The notes beneath the pieces are model-generated. The model saw only the letters and a program-made list of their open reading frames with translations. It made no database searches and had not been told where the DNA came from. Of a stretch of DNA of 64,000 bases, positions 25,306 through 37,100 are shown in pieces. The DNA is from Fasciolopsis buskii (lineage: Eukaryota; Platyhelminthes; Trematoda; Plagiorchiida; Fasciolidae), in assembly GCA_008360955.1 (NCBI GenBank), contig LUCM01000206.1, forward strand, positions 62,001 to 126,000. The letters are read 5' to 3'. A program made the translations under genes and the position numbers. Each line of letters starts with the position of its first letter. The stretch's first letter is position 1.

Positions 25306-26354
25306 TGATTTCGAACCGATGGCTTGCTCACGTTTCGTTTGCGCAATTATCTATGTTTTATATTGCCGAAGTTGAGCTTATCGTCTGAATATGGATTTCA
25401 CCAATAGCTCTACTGGATGAACTAAGAAGCATTTCTAAAGCTGGACTCACTACTGAATAGATCCTATGAACTTGCCAATGCAGCACCGTCAACTATTGGC
25501 TGTAGATGTGTAAAATGCATGAACTCAGAAAAGCGATCCTAGAGTCTCTTGACAATTTAACTATCTAAAGAACTGGTAATTGTCAAATCACTTAATCACG
25601 CGCTGATTTACACCTCTGTAAAACGGTAATCATATTGGACTGCATTAACCAGTATCCGGTTAGTACAACACATATCTCATCAACTCCAACTGTAATGTGG
25701 GCCGTATATCGCAGTTGGAAAATGTTAGAAATTAATTACTTTGCAAAATTCGACACCCAGACCTTTGGCTTTTTATCTGTTTCACCAAACGAACCGTAAA
25801 CTTTGATCAAACGACTGTGGGTACTTCGCGTAAATAACGATCACCCATTCATCGCAAACAGTTGCATGATATACATGCATCTTTCAGAGAAAAAAACCTT
25901 TGACTGAGGTAAACGGGCACTTACTACCTATTCTTTCGAAGCTGTCGTGTACCGCTGCTTGCTACTGAACACAACACTTGAGTAAACGGATACCCGGGGG
26001 TAGCACAAACTTTGTGTTCAAACTTAGGCTGAATTGTTGGATATGCCTCTCTAATTGGTTCCATCGAAGGCAAAACTGGAGTTAGGTGCTTCCAGAATGT
26101 AAGACTGATCGGATGATCTGATGTTAGTGCGTTGAGAACGAAGTCTAAAAGTTAGTCCATCGAGCAAAAATATGCATGGTATTGGACATTTTCATTCTGA
26201 AATTATCGTCTATGCTGTGCGGACTGCAACCCCAATGAGAACTTGGGTAAAAACCAACAGGTTGACAAAACCTGGTGAATGGAAAATAGGTGGCAAAAAT
26301 CTCAAATAGTCTACAACAACAGCAAAAAACAGATCCCTACAGCGACTATCGATT

Positions 26355-26380
26355 TGTGTGTGTGTGTTTGTGTGTGTGTA
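26355..26380. repeat. (TG)n microsatellite
   Basis: Short TG/GT run with one TT interruption. Confidence 0.9.
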
Positions 26381-27139
26381 CCAAGCGGTTCTGCCCAACT
26401 TAAACCGTTGCCATTGTGTCTGTCGCAATTGGCTAACGATTAAGAAAACCGACAGTGCTCCGGTCAAATTTTATTGCACATAAAATGTCGGTTTCAACAG
26501 ACAAGTGTTAATTACTCGTGCAATTATGAACGTTCATAGCCTAATTGCTCTCGACATGCGTTGTAGGACACGGTTGATAATTGAACGCCCCAGCTAAACG
26601 ATAATCCCAAGAGCTTAGCACTGACTTAGGCCACCCATCACAAGTCACTTAAGCCATTCATTTCAACTAGAGCCGTTGCCTACAGTCCGTTTGCCCAACT
26701 GCTTTCTATTCGGTTTTAACGAGATATTTTCGCTCACATGTTAGCGTACTTGCGGGACAGTAAAATTAGAAGGGACTGTAATTCTTCTTGATTGTCATTT
26801 TGACTACAGTGGTGCGCATTTCCATGAACCCGTGCAATTCTAACCGCATCAGTTTACATTTGATGTTAAGCCTAGATCAGACTTCTATTGAGGTGCCTAA
26901 TTTTCCATTGTAAATGGATGAGCGTGCAGGCTGTGAAGAACTCGTACTTGTCCAAGACCGATTGGTTAGACCGGCTTTCGGTTATAACCATTTTAATATA
27001 GTTGAAAAGTAGCTAAAAGGAGACCAATACTGCGGGATGTTAACATTTCGTATTACTCTTTCAACCGTCTATTTAACACAGTCTGTTCCGTTGAAAACTG
27101 CAGTGAACAGGGACTAGGTTAAATTCAGTACTACAAACA

Positions 27140-28518
27140 GTTAACGTCAACCCCGTGGCAAACGCCGAGTCTGTGTTATTAAATTTTGCGCAAAAACACC
27201 TGGTCTATGCAATCCGATTAGCATTGGTTCACGGAAAGCTAAACTATTCCGGTCACTTCTGTGTAATAAAGATTCAACACATGAAACGGAGTCGACTGTG
27301 TTTTTGGTTGTCATCAAATGTTTCGCGATGGATGACCCCGGGCCAAGGTCAAAATAATCACCCACTGTCTTTTGTGATATCGATTAGGCCAATCGTTTGG
27401 GCATATTTGCTGACATTCGTTGGGAAAGTATTTGGTCTGTTCTGCCAATGTAAGAGTCACCGTAATTGCAGGTGAACTGGTGCACAAGATGTGAAGCACA
27501 ATGTGACATCCGACTAGAACCAGGTCGGTGCAGAATGATTCTTCTGGCGGTTGGTAACAACTGAAGTTCTGTGGCTGGGAATGCACGATTTGTGGCTGAA
27601 TTGATTTTGTGACCCACATCATTGAGAATATGGTATCCCTTGAAGCCCAATCTGATGTACACGATTTTTTTCGTTGCATTATGCGTTGGATCAACATTCG
27701 GCTTTGGTCGACTATGGATGCCATTGAATTTTGCTTGGCAACCAATACGAATGAGTGTTGCACGAAGGCATCTGGGGTGCAAATACTCCTGGCAAAATGG
27801 TAAAGAGTCTTTAACAATCCGCGTTTGCCGCATTAAATATGCAAACTTTTCAACAGCAGCCATCAAGAAAACCAAAACAGAAATTCGAGAATAAGAGGGC
27901 GGTCACCATGCCAGTCGTATAAGATACCCATATCCACGTTGGAACAAGTACGTGACCTAATATCCGTTTCATTTGGCCAACCAAATTCATTTTCATCTTC
28001 ACAAAAAATACATTAAATGTTAAGTGTTATTCAGAGAAATATCTCCACCGAAATGTAACTGGAGAGCAAAATCCCGCATCACAACAATCGTACGCAAATT
28101 CTACAGATCACTATTTGACCAATACAGAAAGTTAACGTTCCAGTGAACTGGATTATCTCCCGATTCATGCCAGCTACACTAACTACGTAGATCACAATTC
28201 GGTTACATGAACTGTCCAAATCCAAGGAGATTTTCGTCATCATGGATTCATCTTATCGACCAAAGCAAGATCGCTAATAACCTTGAACATCAGTAATATA
28301 CGTGGGTACTTTAATTCATTATAAATGAATAGTTTTTCACCCAAAATTGATAACATTTAAGAAGATATACAAGGAGAATTGGTCTGCCAAATTCTCTCGG
28401 CCCAATCGCAAAGATATATAGAAATCCACTGTGGGCTCCAAAGCAGGCATTTTTAGGAAATTCGCTGAAGTCATTCTTGTATTTTGAGATTAAGAGGCAT
28501 AAGCGTCTTTCCGTCAGA
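27140..28518 (-). mobile_element. Penelope-like element, 3' part (minus strand)
   Basis: Read on the minus strand from 28,518 downwards: a short segment ending the reverse transcriptase (TEGR...LNLKIQ-like), a linker, then a GIY-YIG-type endonuclease in several frames. This order is diagnostic of Penelope-like elements (PLEs), which carry a reverse transcriptase followed by a GIY-YIG nuclease. Stops and frameshifts show the copy is dead. At 28,518 it meets the 5' part of a PLE in the opposite orientation (28519-29225). The stretch 27,990-28,517 has an inverted copy at about 33,591-34,126. Confidence 0.8.
27384..27875 (-). pseudogene. PLE linker and GIY-YIG endonuclease fragment
   Basis: A 163-codon frame. 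Its N-terminal half reads like the PLE linker (VYIRLGFKGYHILNDVGHKI, then FPATELQLLPTAR). Near residues 133-146 is FTCNYGDSYIGRT, the PLE form of the GIY-YIG motif with YIG and the following arginine present. The histidine usually seen soon after (in an EHLP-like string) appears as asparagine (ANMP). The domain continues in other frames at 27147-27365, where SSIAKHL and FREP match the usual distal segment with its glutamate. At least one frameshift separates the pieces, so no active nuclease is expected. Confidence 0.75.
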
Positions 28519-29225
28519 CAGTGAATAAACCAAAGCAAATGACCCAGGTGGAGTTTCTAAAACCTGACAAAGGTTCTGTCGTAGTTATAATGACCAAAGA
28601 TATTTGCAAGTCCAAAACGAAACAAATACTGATGAACGAGGATAAGTTTAAGTTAGACGAAACATACGACAACAGAATTTTCAGTTTCCCGTAAGTTTCA
28701 GATATTACTGTTGCATGGTTACATGTCCGAGGACTGGTACAGACGTCCCATGCCAATGGAAACCGAAACACCTTACATGAGAGGGTCACAAAAAATCCAT
28801 AAATTCGGTGTCCATTTGTGACCAGTACCATGCATGCAGAACACCCTTTATCATGAACTTACCCATTGGTTAGTAGACATTTTAGATCCCATTCGCAATA
28901 GCCTCAAGCCTCGCTGTATAAAAGACTCTTTTGAGCTTCTGAGTGTATAGGAAAACATCACCCTGACTACCAACGAGATGTTTTCCATCGACGTAGATTT
29001 GCTTTTTACGAATGTGCCTCTTCATGAAATAATTGATTATTCATTTGATTTCATCTGTTCATTAGACATTCCATTACCCACTCCGGTTGACTAATTACTA
29101 GAAATTATTATATTATGTATTTCATTTGATTTCGAAGACACCGAATAGAGGCAAATCAAATGTGGCAATGGACAACCCTTTAGGCCCTACACTGGCAGGT
29201 GTGTGTTTATCCAAGATAGAGACTT
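28519..29225 (+). pseudogene. Penelope-like element, inverted 5' part with reverse-transcriptase core
   Basis: On the plus strand, 28,521-28,692 encodes VEFLKPDKGSVVV, the KPDKG segment near the start of PLE reverse transcriptases. At 28,868-29,095 comes a frame with SFELL and FSIDVDLLFTNVP, where the aspartate at 28,990-28,992 is the motif A catalytic residue. At 29,169-29,225 MDNPLGPTLAG corresponds to the conserved glycine-rich motif B. The YVDD motif that should follow is missing, and sequence homology stops. Orientation is opposite to the adjoining 3' part. Internal stops show decay. Confidence 0.8.
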
Positions 29226-29935
29226 GAGCTGCGCATAACTCATTGACGGTGGACGAAGATGCAACCACTCTAATCTGGTAGGCTGTCAAGTGCCTCTTAC
29301 CTATTATTTCTTTCAATAAAAGCACGAAAGTTTAGTTCATTTTTCACAGAGGGGAAACGTTGATTAATGTTTCCCGCTATAGGTCCTGTTTTCTGTCGTT
29401 GCAAACTGACATATCGGTAGAGTTATAGGCCATCAATCGGCGTATCATTGCTACTTTCTCTACACCGACTATTAGCAGCATCCGAAACGCTAGTGGTACG
29501 ACTAACGGCCACAGCATCGTTAATCCAACTAATACCTCTCCATTATGCTGTCATTGCTGTTCTCATTGAAAATATTTACTTGAAACCGAGTGAGCTTTTG
29601 GCACAAATTATATGAATCCTTGGGAGCCAAGTTTGTTCCTAGAAGGCGGAAAAATTTTTTCTTCTGATGAAATAATAGAGCGCATGCATTCGGTAAGTGG
29701 CTCTAGCCAGTTTAAGACTGGTGATTAACTGAATGACCGGCACTGGAAGCAATGGAACAGGAGAAGTTAAATTTCCGATGATGCGCAAACAACCGCTTGA
29801 AATTTCGGGCTCAAAACCAACGAATATGAATAACTTGGTCAGGAGTGATGTGCGCAAAAACTTTTGATTTATTTTGTCACTTTCCGGCAAGGTTTGGATG
29901 CATCTGATGAGATTCTATTCGCGGCCTATTCCGTT
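29226..29935. other. unrecognised non-coding stretch
   Basis: Nothing recognised between the PLE and the SINE-B pair. An 83-codon minus-strand frame (29639-29890) has no family resemblance. Confidence 0.45.
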
Positions 29936-30172
29936 TTTTAATGAAGTAGTTCACTAAATGATATCAGCACTCAGCGCACCATTAAGAAACCATGGAAGCA
30001 CTGTGCAGCTGTCTCATCCTTGTTAGGAATCATCAGCAGTGCATATCCACCGCGCTCGAACTGGGACGCGAACCCGGGACGAATGATTTTGAGTCGAATG
30101 TCTTAGCCGTTGCGCTGCCTGGTGGGCTCTGAACGGTTTGTTAAACTTTACCCCATGATGCTGCAACTATCC
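29936..30172 (-). mobile_element. tRNA-derived SINE, family B (copy 5)
   Basis: A near full-length minus-strand copy: head (gcccaccaggcagcgcaacg), B-box (cgggttcgcgtcccagtt), tatgcactgctgatgattcc, ggatgagacagctgcacagt, and a 3' end at gaactacttcat. It lies head-to-head and directly against copy 6. Confidence 0.85.
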
Positions 30173-30345
30173 GTCTCGGGTTCCCGTCCCAGTTCAGATG
30201 CGGTGGATATGCATTACTCATGATACCTAAAAAGACAGATGAAACAACTCCACAATGCTTCCATAGGTTCTTAACAGTAAGTTGAATGACGATATCATAT
30301 GATGAACTACTTCGTGAAAAAACTAGTCTCCTTCTACTACCACAT
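30173..30345 (+). mobile_element. tRNA-derived SINE, family B (copy 6, 5'-truncated)
   Basis: A plus-strand copy starting at the B-box (cgggttcccgtcccagttc) without the A-box head. The body is atatgcattactcatgatac and gatgaaacaactccacaatg, and the 3' end is atgatgaactacttcgtgaa followed by ctagtctccttctactacc. It abuts copy 5 head-to-head. Confidence 0.85.
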
Positions 30346-31645
30346 ACTATGCCTTTTTCTTTAACTACGGACAACCATGACTCTCGTACTGATGCCGTAC
30401 AAGATAGGATTTCTTCATTCGGACGAGAGCCATTAGCCTGACCATATAGACAGAATCCTCTTTTTCCAGCAATATAATTCATAGACCGTACAAATTGTTG
30501 CAATTTTTATCGGGTCGGAGGCCTGTACCGGGAAATTTCACGCACAATAAGGCCAAGTTAATGAGTTGAACGGTCTTCACGATACCGACGGTGCCCACAC
30601 AATACTAAGACGGAATATCTCTTGTATTGTTCAAATCAAGTCTCAACGTGCATCACATTTTCGGACCAGTCGAAACGGTAATTATATTTGGCTGTAATCT
30701 GGCAGTTATCATGAACAGATGATGTTTGTTGTATCATCTCTACTCGTGGTCACCAGTTTCTCTATTCTATGTACAACGAATGTGAAAGAGCAAGTCATTT
30801 GTGGCAAAACAATCAATGAAACTCTAACATGGCAATCCCAAAATTAAGAAAATCTCAAACGCCTATTGTCAGTCGAAGAGATCCATTAGTTTCAAGCTAA
30901 AGTTTTGCGATGACCGAGCTTAGGTGAGTGTCACTACAACAACATCAGTGCTTTCCACCAATAAGAGTAGCGTAAGTCGAGTTCTAGCTCCCGCGCTCAT
31001 TACTCCTGGCACATCAATGTGGTGAAATTAGCGGCATCAAAATATTTCAACATTTTCTTTTCAAGAGACATGTAGTTGCGTGTGCAGTTCTGGCTGAGGC
31101 TGAAATGAGCTCGCGTTAAAACGCTCTGGCTAACAGATTGCCAAAGTGTGCGTAATTTTGCTCTGCAATTCAGGTAAGATTTGCTGAGGTTTAAAATACC
31201 AGCCGAGTTTATTTGACACAGTAATGGAATTTTTTACTTGATATGATTGCTTTTCAAGGATTACCGGTCGACTGTCCACTTCTGTCTTTTTCATAGCACA
31301 TAGACACGGGCATTTTGCGTGACTAGTGGAATTAAGTTGTGAGGCTTTCGTGCTCTAGTCACTAGATGAATTCCGACAATTGTAGATGTGCTGTTTATTT
31401 ACTGAAATGCAACATTTGTTCAATATTTTCTGTCCCTACCAATCCAATTCCAAATGTATCATGACCAATCAGAAATCACTTTTTTGTTCGCTTGCTTGCC
31501 TGCCTGACCGCCAAACTATTCATTGGTTGGTTTCCGTTGAAAAGTACTTTTACGCTATAACGTTGGTAGTGGGAGACTAACAAACAGCACCGTCTACAAT
31601 ATTCGGTTGACGGGAAGAAATTTTCTATTTGTTCATCAATTTCAG
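30346..31645. other. stretch upstream of the channel exon
   Basis: No coding exon recognised. If the channel exon is preceded by an untranslated exon or promoter, it would lie here or further upstream. I see no convincing TATA or initiator arrangement. Confidence 0.4.
31632..31645 (+). promoter_or_regulatory. candidate splice acceptor upstream of the channel exon
   Basis: The string ttcatcaatttcag ends in AG at 31,644-31,645 after a pyrimidine-rich run. It precedes the first ATG of the channel frame (31,721) by 75 bases, with an in-frame stop (TAG, 31,673-31,675) between them. It could be a cis-splice acceptor for a 5' UTR intron or a trans-splicing acceptor for a spliced leader, which many flatworm mRNAs receive. 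Confidence 0.4.
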
Positions 31646-31720
31646 TCGTGGAATAGAATGGATATACACATTTAGTTGTTTGGTGAAACGTTTCCCGTGA
31701 CCAACAGGTACATTATTGGT

Positions 31721-32440
31721 ATGCATACAACTGCCGCTCCGAATCACGCGAGATACTCATTGAAGAAAACGGAAGAACAACCATTAAATTCGAAATCCCC
31801 ACCTGTAAATGATTCGTCGGACGGGGCTAAGTATACATCACATCAACAAATCGATTCAGGTAGCTTTCCGAATGCCCCAATTCTACCGACACTGATCCCG
31901 GATGAAGAGCAGCCCAAGTTTCTCACCGGTTGGGTACCCGTGGTTAAAATATTTACCACAAAAAATCGAGCTGTCCGTTCTTTGTGGGCAATTTTCACTG
32001 TGTGCATGGTGATTGCTTTGGTTAGCTCGATCACCGTTGTCGTACACCGACATCTTTCTTATGTCACTGTGATTCGGCTTGATGAACGCGGTCCGCAAGA
32101 TGATCTACCTCCACCGGCCGTGACAATCTGTTTGGTCGAACATGAATTGACTAATTTGAATGTAAAAAAACTTAAACAACTGGGCAATCACAACTGGAAT
32201 ATTATACACGGTGCCACTAAGCACTGTGACGAAAATAATGTGGTCACGTGGAATTCGCAAACTGATGCGCGATCTCGCCTATACGAGCACAGTGCACATA
32301 TGATTGTCAAAATGGCCACGGATCCTGTAGTGTGTTTTACATTGAATGTGTTGGAACAAGTCCCGGCTCCGCCAAATTCCATCTGCACCACATTTGAGAC
32401 CATGCCCAGATTTCCGAAAAATGCTAGCTTTTGGAAAGTG
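31721..32440 (+). CDS. DEG/ENaC sodium channel, first coding exon (240 codons, partial gene)
   Basis: This exon encodes the N-terminus of a degenerin/epithelial sodium channel subunit, a family of trimeric, often amiloride-sensitive cation channels that includes peptide-gated members in invertebrates. From the first ATG, residues 1-68 are polar and probably cytoplasmic. Residues 88-108 form a hydrophobic first membrane segment (SLWAIFTVCMVIALVSS). After it come SYVTVIRL and LPPPAVTIC (129-137), the family's post-membrane signature (FPAVTIC). The rest is the start of the extracellular domain with cysteines. A TAG in frame at 31,673 supports the ATG at 31,721. The exon ends in phase 0 at a consensus donor (gtg|gtaagt). 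The usual cytoplasmic His-Gly motif is not visible; the equivalent place reads TGWVPVVKIF. The later exons, with the second membrane segment, were not found in the window. Confidence 0.8.
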
Positions 32441-32446
32441 GTAAGT
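32441..32446 (+). promoter_or_regulatory. splice donor of the channel exon
   Basis: GTAAGT directly after codon 240 (gtg). The frame runs only seven codons further before TAG at 32,462, so splicing here fits a truncated-looking open frame. Confidence 0.7.
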
Positions 32447-33539
32447 TATTCCCGGTCCAAATAGATCAACTCTAATATATGATAAACAGATTTAGTCAAT
32501 AAGTTTGCTATCAACGGTCAGTTTAGGATTCTTTACAGTCAGCAATATGATTATAGTAAATGACAGCTTAGTTTTAAAGTTTAATGGAAAGTACGTGATA
32601 ATGAATTTCATGATAGTGAACCGCAACTTGACGTGGTTGGTTGGTTGGGTAGCAACATAGTATGGACTTCGGATTAGTGATGTTATTGATTACTTTATGA
32701 ATGGTATATTTTTTCACTCGGTGGCTTACTTAATGGGAATACGATGATGACAACTTGACCCTAGCCGGCCTACGTCCACCTTCAGTTTGGAATATCAAGA
32801 ATTTGTGTTCAACCGCAAAGGGTTTTCAAACCACACAGGGTCCGTAATCATTCATGTGTAAAGCAAGTCGTTCAAAAGTTTCCCCTCGGTAATCAAAACC
32901 ACAGCTATCCACGCAGCCAAATTCTAACAATATTGCATTAAAATTTGGTATAATATGTCTAAATCGATTTCAGAAAACCTTTCCAAATTTGCGTACTTCT
33001 CGGTGCAAGAATAAACGGAGAAAAACGTGACAACTTCGGCCACGAGTTATCTGCGCATCCAACGTACTGACCACATCCCCAGTCGGAAGGCCGTTCGCTC
33101 CCACAGGTAGCCTGATTGAAACTAAATAGTGTCAATCACCACAGGGAGTTCGGTGGATGAAGTTGTGTGGATGCGATAAAATCGCCCGCAGTTGTGCAAG
33201 TTTATGATAAGCGGTGACATAGTGAATGAGTTGAGATTACTGACATTGGACGAAATATGGTTAGGCAAAGTTGTGAGCCTAGTAGAAGAATTGTAGGTCC
33301 TTTGCTACTTACAAAAAGAGCACTAATTCATCGACGTAAATACGCGTCCAGTAAGGGAAAAACAGGCAAAATTCTAGTGAAATGACGAAAAAGGGTTGTT
33401 GATAATTCACCGACGAACTCTAGTCACCTTAACAACAAAGACTAAAAATTCAGAAAGTTCTGTTATGACAAATGACACCTTCTTCGACTGTTTCCTAAAA
33501 CACTTACAAAGCGAAAACTTCATAACTCCGGGTTGGTTA
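32447..33539. other. presumed intron sequence
   Basis: No second channel exon recognised. Motifs expected downstream (the cysteine-rich extracellular pattern, the GxS pore in the second membrane segment) were not seen in any frame here. Confidence 0.4.
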
Positions 33540-34126
33540 TATTTATTGTTTTCAGGCTGTTTAAATAATCACTGGACATCTTGAATCGGATTTGACGGAA
33601 GGACGCTTTATGTTTCTTAACCTCAAAATACAAGAATGACTTCAGCCAATTCCCAAAAAATGCCTACTTTGGAGCCCACAGTAGATTTCTGTATATCTTT
33701 GCGATTGGGCCGAGAGAATTTGGCAGACCAATTCTCCTTGTATATCTTCGTAAATGTTATCAATTTTGGATGACAAACTATTCATTTATAATGAATTAAA
33801 GTACCCACGTATATTACTGATGTTCAAGGTTATTAGCGATCTTGCTTTGGTCGATAAGATGAATCCATGATGACGAAAATCTCCTTGGATTTGGACAGTT
33901 CATGTAACCGAATTGTGATCTACGTAGTTAGTGTAGCTGGCATGAATCGGGAGATAATCCAGTTCAATGGAACGTTAACTTTCTGTGTTGGACAAATAGT
34001 GATCCGTAGAAGTTGCATACGATTGTTGTGATGCGGGATTTTATTCTCCAGTTACATTTCGGTGGATATGTTTCTCTGAGTAAGATTTGACATTTGATGT
34101 ATCTTTTGCGAAGGTTAAACTGAATT
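33540..34126 (+). mobile_element. Penelope-like element fragment, inverted copy
   Basis: From about 33,591 to 34,126 this is the reverse complement of about 27,990-28,517, with a central stretch of over 200 bases (about 33,782-33,965) that looks identical by eye. Reading it on the plus strand gives the same end of the reverse transcriptase (LTEGRFMFLNLKIQ) and linker, with the same stop after IQE as the other copy. Sharing an inactivating stop suggests that one copy derives from the other or from the same dead source. It ends before the GIY-YIG domain. Confidence 0.8.
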
Positions 34127-37100
34127 TGGGTAAAGAAATATCCCTTATTTTTTCCCTCCAAAAGAAGTGAATTCCCGAAAATACGCGGAAATTGAAAGTT
34201 GCTTTTCGGTAGTCAACTCCGTTTTTCAGTGAAATTTCCTAAAGTTTGAGCATTTAACTGAAATCACTTACTATCATTTTTTATCACAGAAAGAGATCTA
34301 ACAATCCTTCCAACTTGGGTACTTTGCTTGGTGTTTATACTGACAGTTTTGGTAATGAATTTGGACGAAATGATTCAGCAATTCATCGAGGTGGCATGCT
34401 TCCTCGTGAATCCTAGAGTGGTCCTAATCGAGGTTTAAAAGTAAACATATCGATACTCGTATACAGAGAACACCTGTGGACAGTCCACTTGTACACTGTT
34501 GTCAGTTTCCACCCGGGAAGAATGTCATTGTGTAAAATTCCTAATTTGGCTGCCTGTGTGTCAGCTCGCTCGTGGATTTGTGTTCTCGTGCATCACAGAT
34601 TATCACTTGTGGTTCCACACATTTTGGTCGAAAACAAAATAATAGGGGTTTTACGGATCGAAAGCAAATCTTTCCAATGCTTTCCATGCTGAACTAGGCC
34701 GTGTGCTGAAGAGCATAAACCATAGGGTCATTCTTAGGGCACCCAGACTTTGTGAATTAAGGTGCTATTGGGTACCCATTCAAAATATGCTCAAGTATGA
34801 CATCGAAATTTTGCAAACTGTCCATAGAGAACATGGTTTTTTTGTTTATTCAGTAATTGTTAACAGATCAAAATCTCTGGGTACTAACTGAAAAGAAGAC
34901 GAAATTTATACATAAATTCACTGAATTAAAACGATAAAGCCGAAACCAACGAGAACATTTTTTTCTGTCATAAGATGCTTAATTTGCGATTGGTTTGAAT
35001 TTTTTTCTCGTAGGAAATCATTAATTGGAATCTACTAGGGTGCAATCACACCGTAATTACTTTGGTGATTGTTCAGTTGAACTAATGTCTCGAAGTTCTT
35101 GTTGGTAAAATACCGCCGACTGATGGCCACGATAGGCTTTCACGTCTATATATCCGGACCATTCTTGCCCGATGGTGCGAAATGTTCCTATTTAAGTATG
35201 CTTTGTGTGACCTCGAAACAGTGCACCAGAATCATGCACGAGTGACGGAATGACGGGTATATGTTTGGGACATTTGTCGACACACTCATCCTGTTCATGA
35301 TTCCACGTCTGGTGACGATGATTCATTTGCTTCTTAAGTTCTTTTGTTCACTTCAATTCAGTTAGTTTATTTTTGTTTGCGAACCATGCTGTTGCGATTA
35401 GATTGGTCGATGGGGAATATAATTTTGCACTCATTTTCATTAGATAATGTTGGTTCTATTTGATTTTTTAATTAGGAAATTCTTGTAACTAGTCCAAATT
35501 ATGTGACTAATTTTCCGCTTGGTTTTCTTCCCCCGAATCTGTGTTTTTGTATGAGTCGAGTCAAACCATAGCTTTCGTATCCTTTTCATTGTCTTTTACA
35601 ATGGTAACCCTAATGCCAGGACGCGAATGTATTGACATATGGAGCTTTAATGATTCGTTAGCTTTGTCCAACTTCGAGTGAGAATTCCAACCCCGAAAAC
35701 GGTGAACCAAATGGATGGCGAAGACGGAGAAAACAAAATTAAAATAAAGAGAATTGTATTGCAAAAACAACGCCGGATTTATTTGCTTTTTACGACTGCT
35801 TTGGTTTGTGTACTTGTGACCCCAAAGGCAATGAATGTTGACGTATGAACGCGTAGAAAATGTTGTTTGGGCATTTTGGACTCTATTTACAAGTCGCTTT
35901 CATAGAGTGATATTCCCGATATGGAACGAGATGTGACTGGAACAGGTCAGCGCATGGTCACAAGAAAAAGTCGAATCTGCCTGGCTTGTCTAACATGAGA
36001 CGGGAAACCAGATACGGGAGAAGGAAGGCAGTTGGTAGGGATGGCCTGAATGAATGTGCCTAGTACATTCAGATGATTTCAACCGACAAAATGTCGCAAT
36101 GAGTACTTATAAAATTGCGTCTTTCTGAGATATAACAATATCGCTTCTTTGATAATAGACAAAACTCTGAGTACATTCCACACGTAGCTGGAATATGAAA
36201 ATTAAATGATTTGGTATGAAGAGTGCTGATGCATGTAGTGGCCTTCAAAATACTATGAGAATGAATATACTGAAGTGATAATCATTACTGCTAGTGCATT
36301 ACGGATGCTGCTATCAGTAGTAGTGTTGATAGCAGCAGCAACATTACTAATAATATTAGCATGACTAACGGCGGTAACTTGTTGAATAATGACATCGGGA
36401 GTAGTGATCGTTGGAACCACTGGCGACTTTGAGAGACCATTGAATTTTTCTTTATTTGTTGGTTTTTGTCACACATGCTCTTGAATCAGGATCGCATGAA
36501 ATTCAAGAGCTGCCCAACTGTTCTCAACTGATTTGTTAACCCCAATCGCATGCGGGAACGGTCTAACTCAGTTAGGACTGCAGGACTAATAAACCTTGGC
36601 ACTACTCACTAAGAAAATCTTCAATTCATCCGGAGAATATTCACTTAAATTGACCTGCAAAACTAGATTTTCAGGAATGAATGCTCTTAGCAAACAGTGA
36701 TTATTTCTCAAGGAGGGACTTGCATTGTATTGTACTGTATTAGATTGGATTGTATAGACGTTTGCGGACGAGAAATGGCGTATATCAGTCGAAACACTTG
36801 GAATGAATGTTGTACACTAAGCTGTAGCTCTCAGTATGATCACTTCCCTAATGGAAAACTGCAACTTCGGTGTACGGAAACTTCAGTATTGACAAATGAA
36901 CTTCATATGTTATAAGAAAGCAACTGGAATAGCCACTATAGTGCAATAAGCAGATTCTGGCAGAAATTTATGTTTCTCCGTCGAAGACAGAGGTTTGGCC
37001 TCCGCCATAGAATGACGCGATGGTAAATTGCGTGTGCGGATATTATCGTGTTGTAAATCGGATCTAGATATTATTTTATAACTGTCAGGTGAGGCCAAAC

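Larger units (their letters stand above)
23936..27139. other. unrecognised non-coding stretch
   Basis: No gene found. It contains the B-box-like fragment at 25205-25305 and the TG microsatellite at 26355-26380, listed separately. Short open frames are unsupported. Confidence 0.45.

Noticed and set aside
30141..30503. 120-codon minus-strand frame
   Set aside because: Its C-terminal part is antisense to SINE-B copy 6, and the rest has no support.
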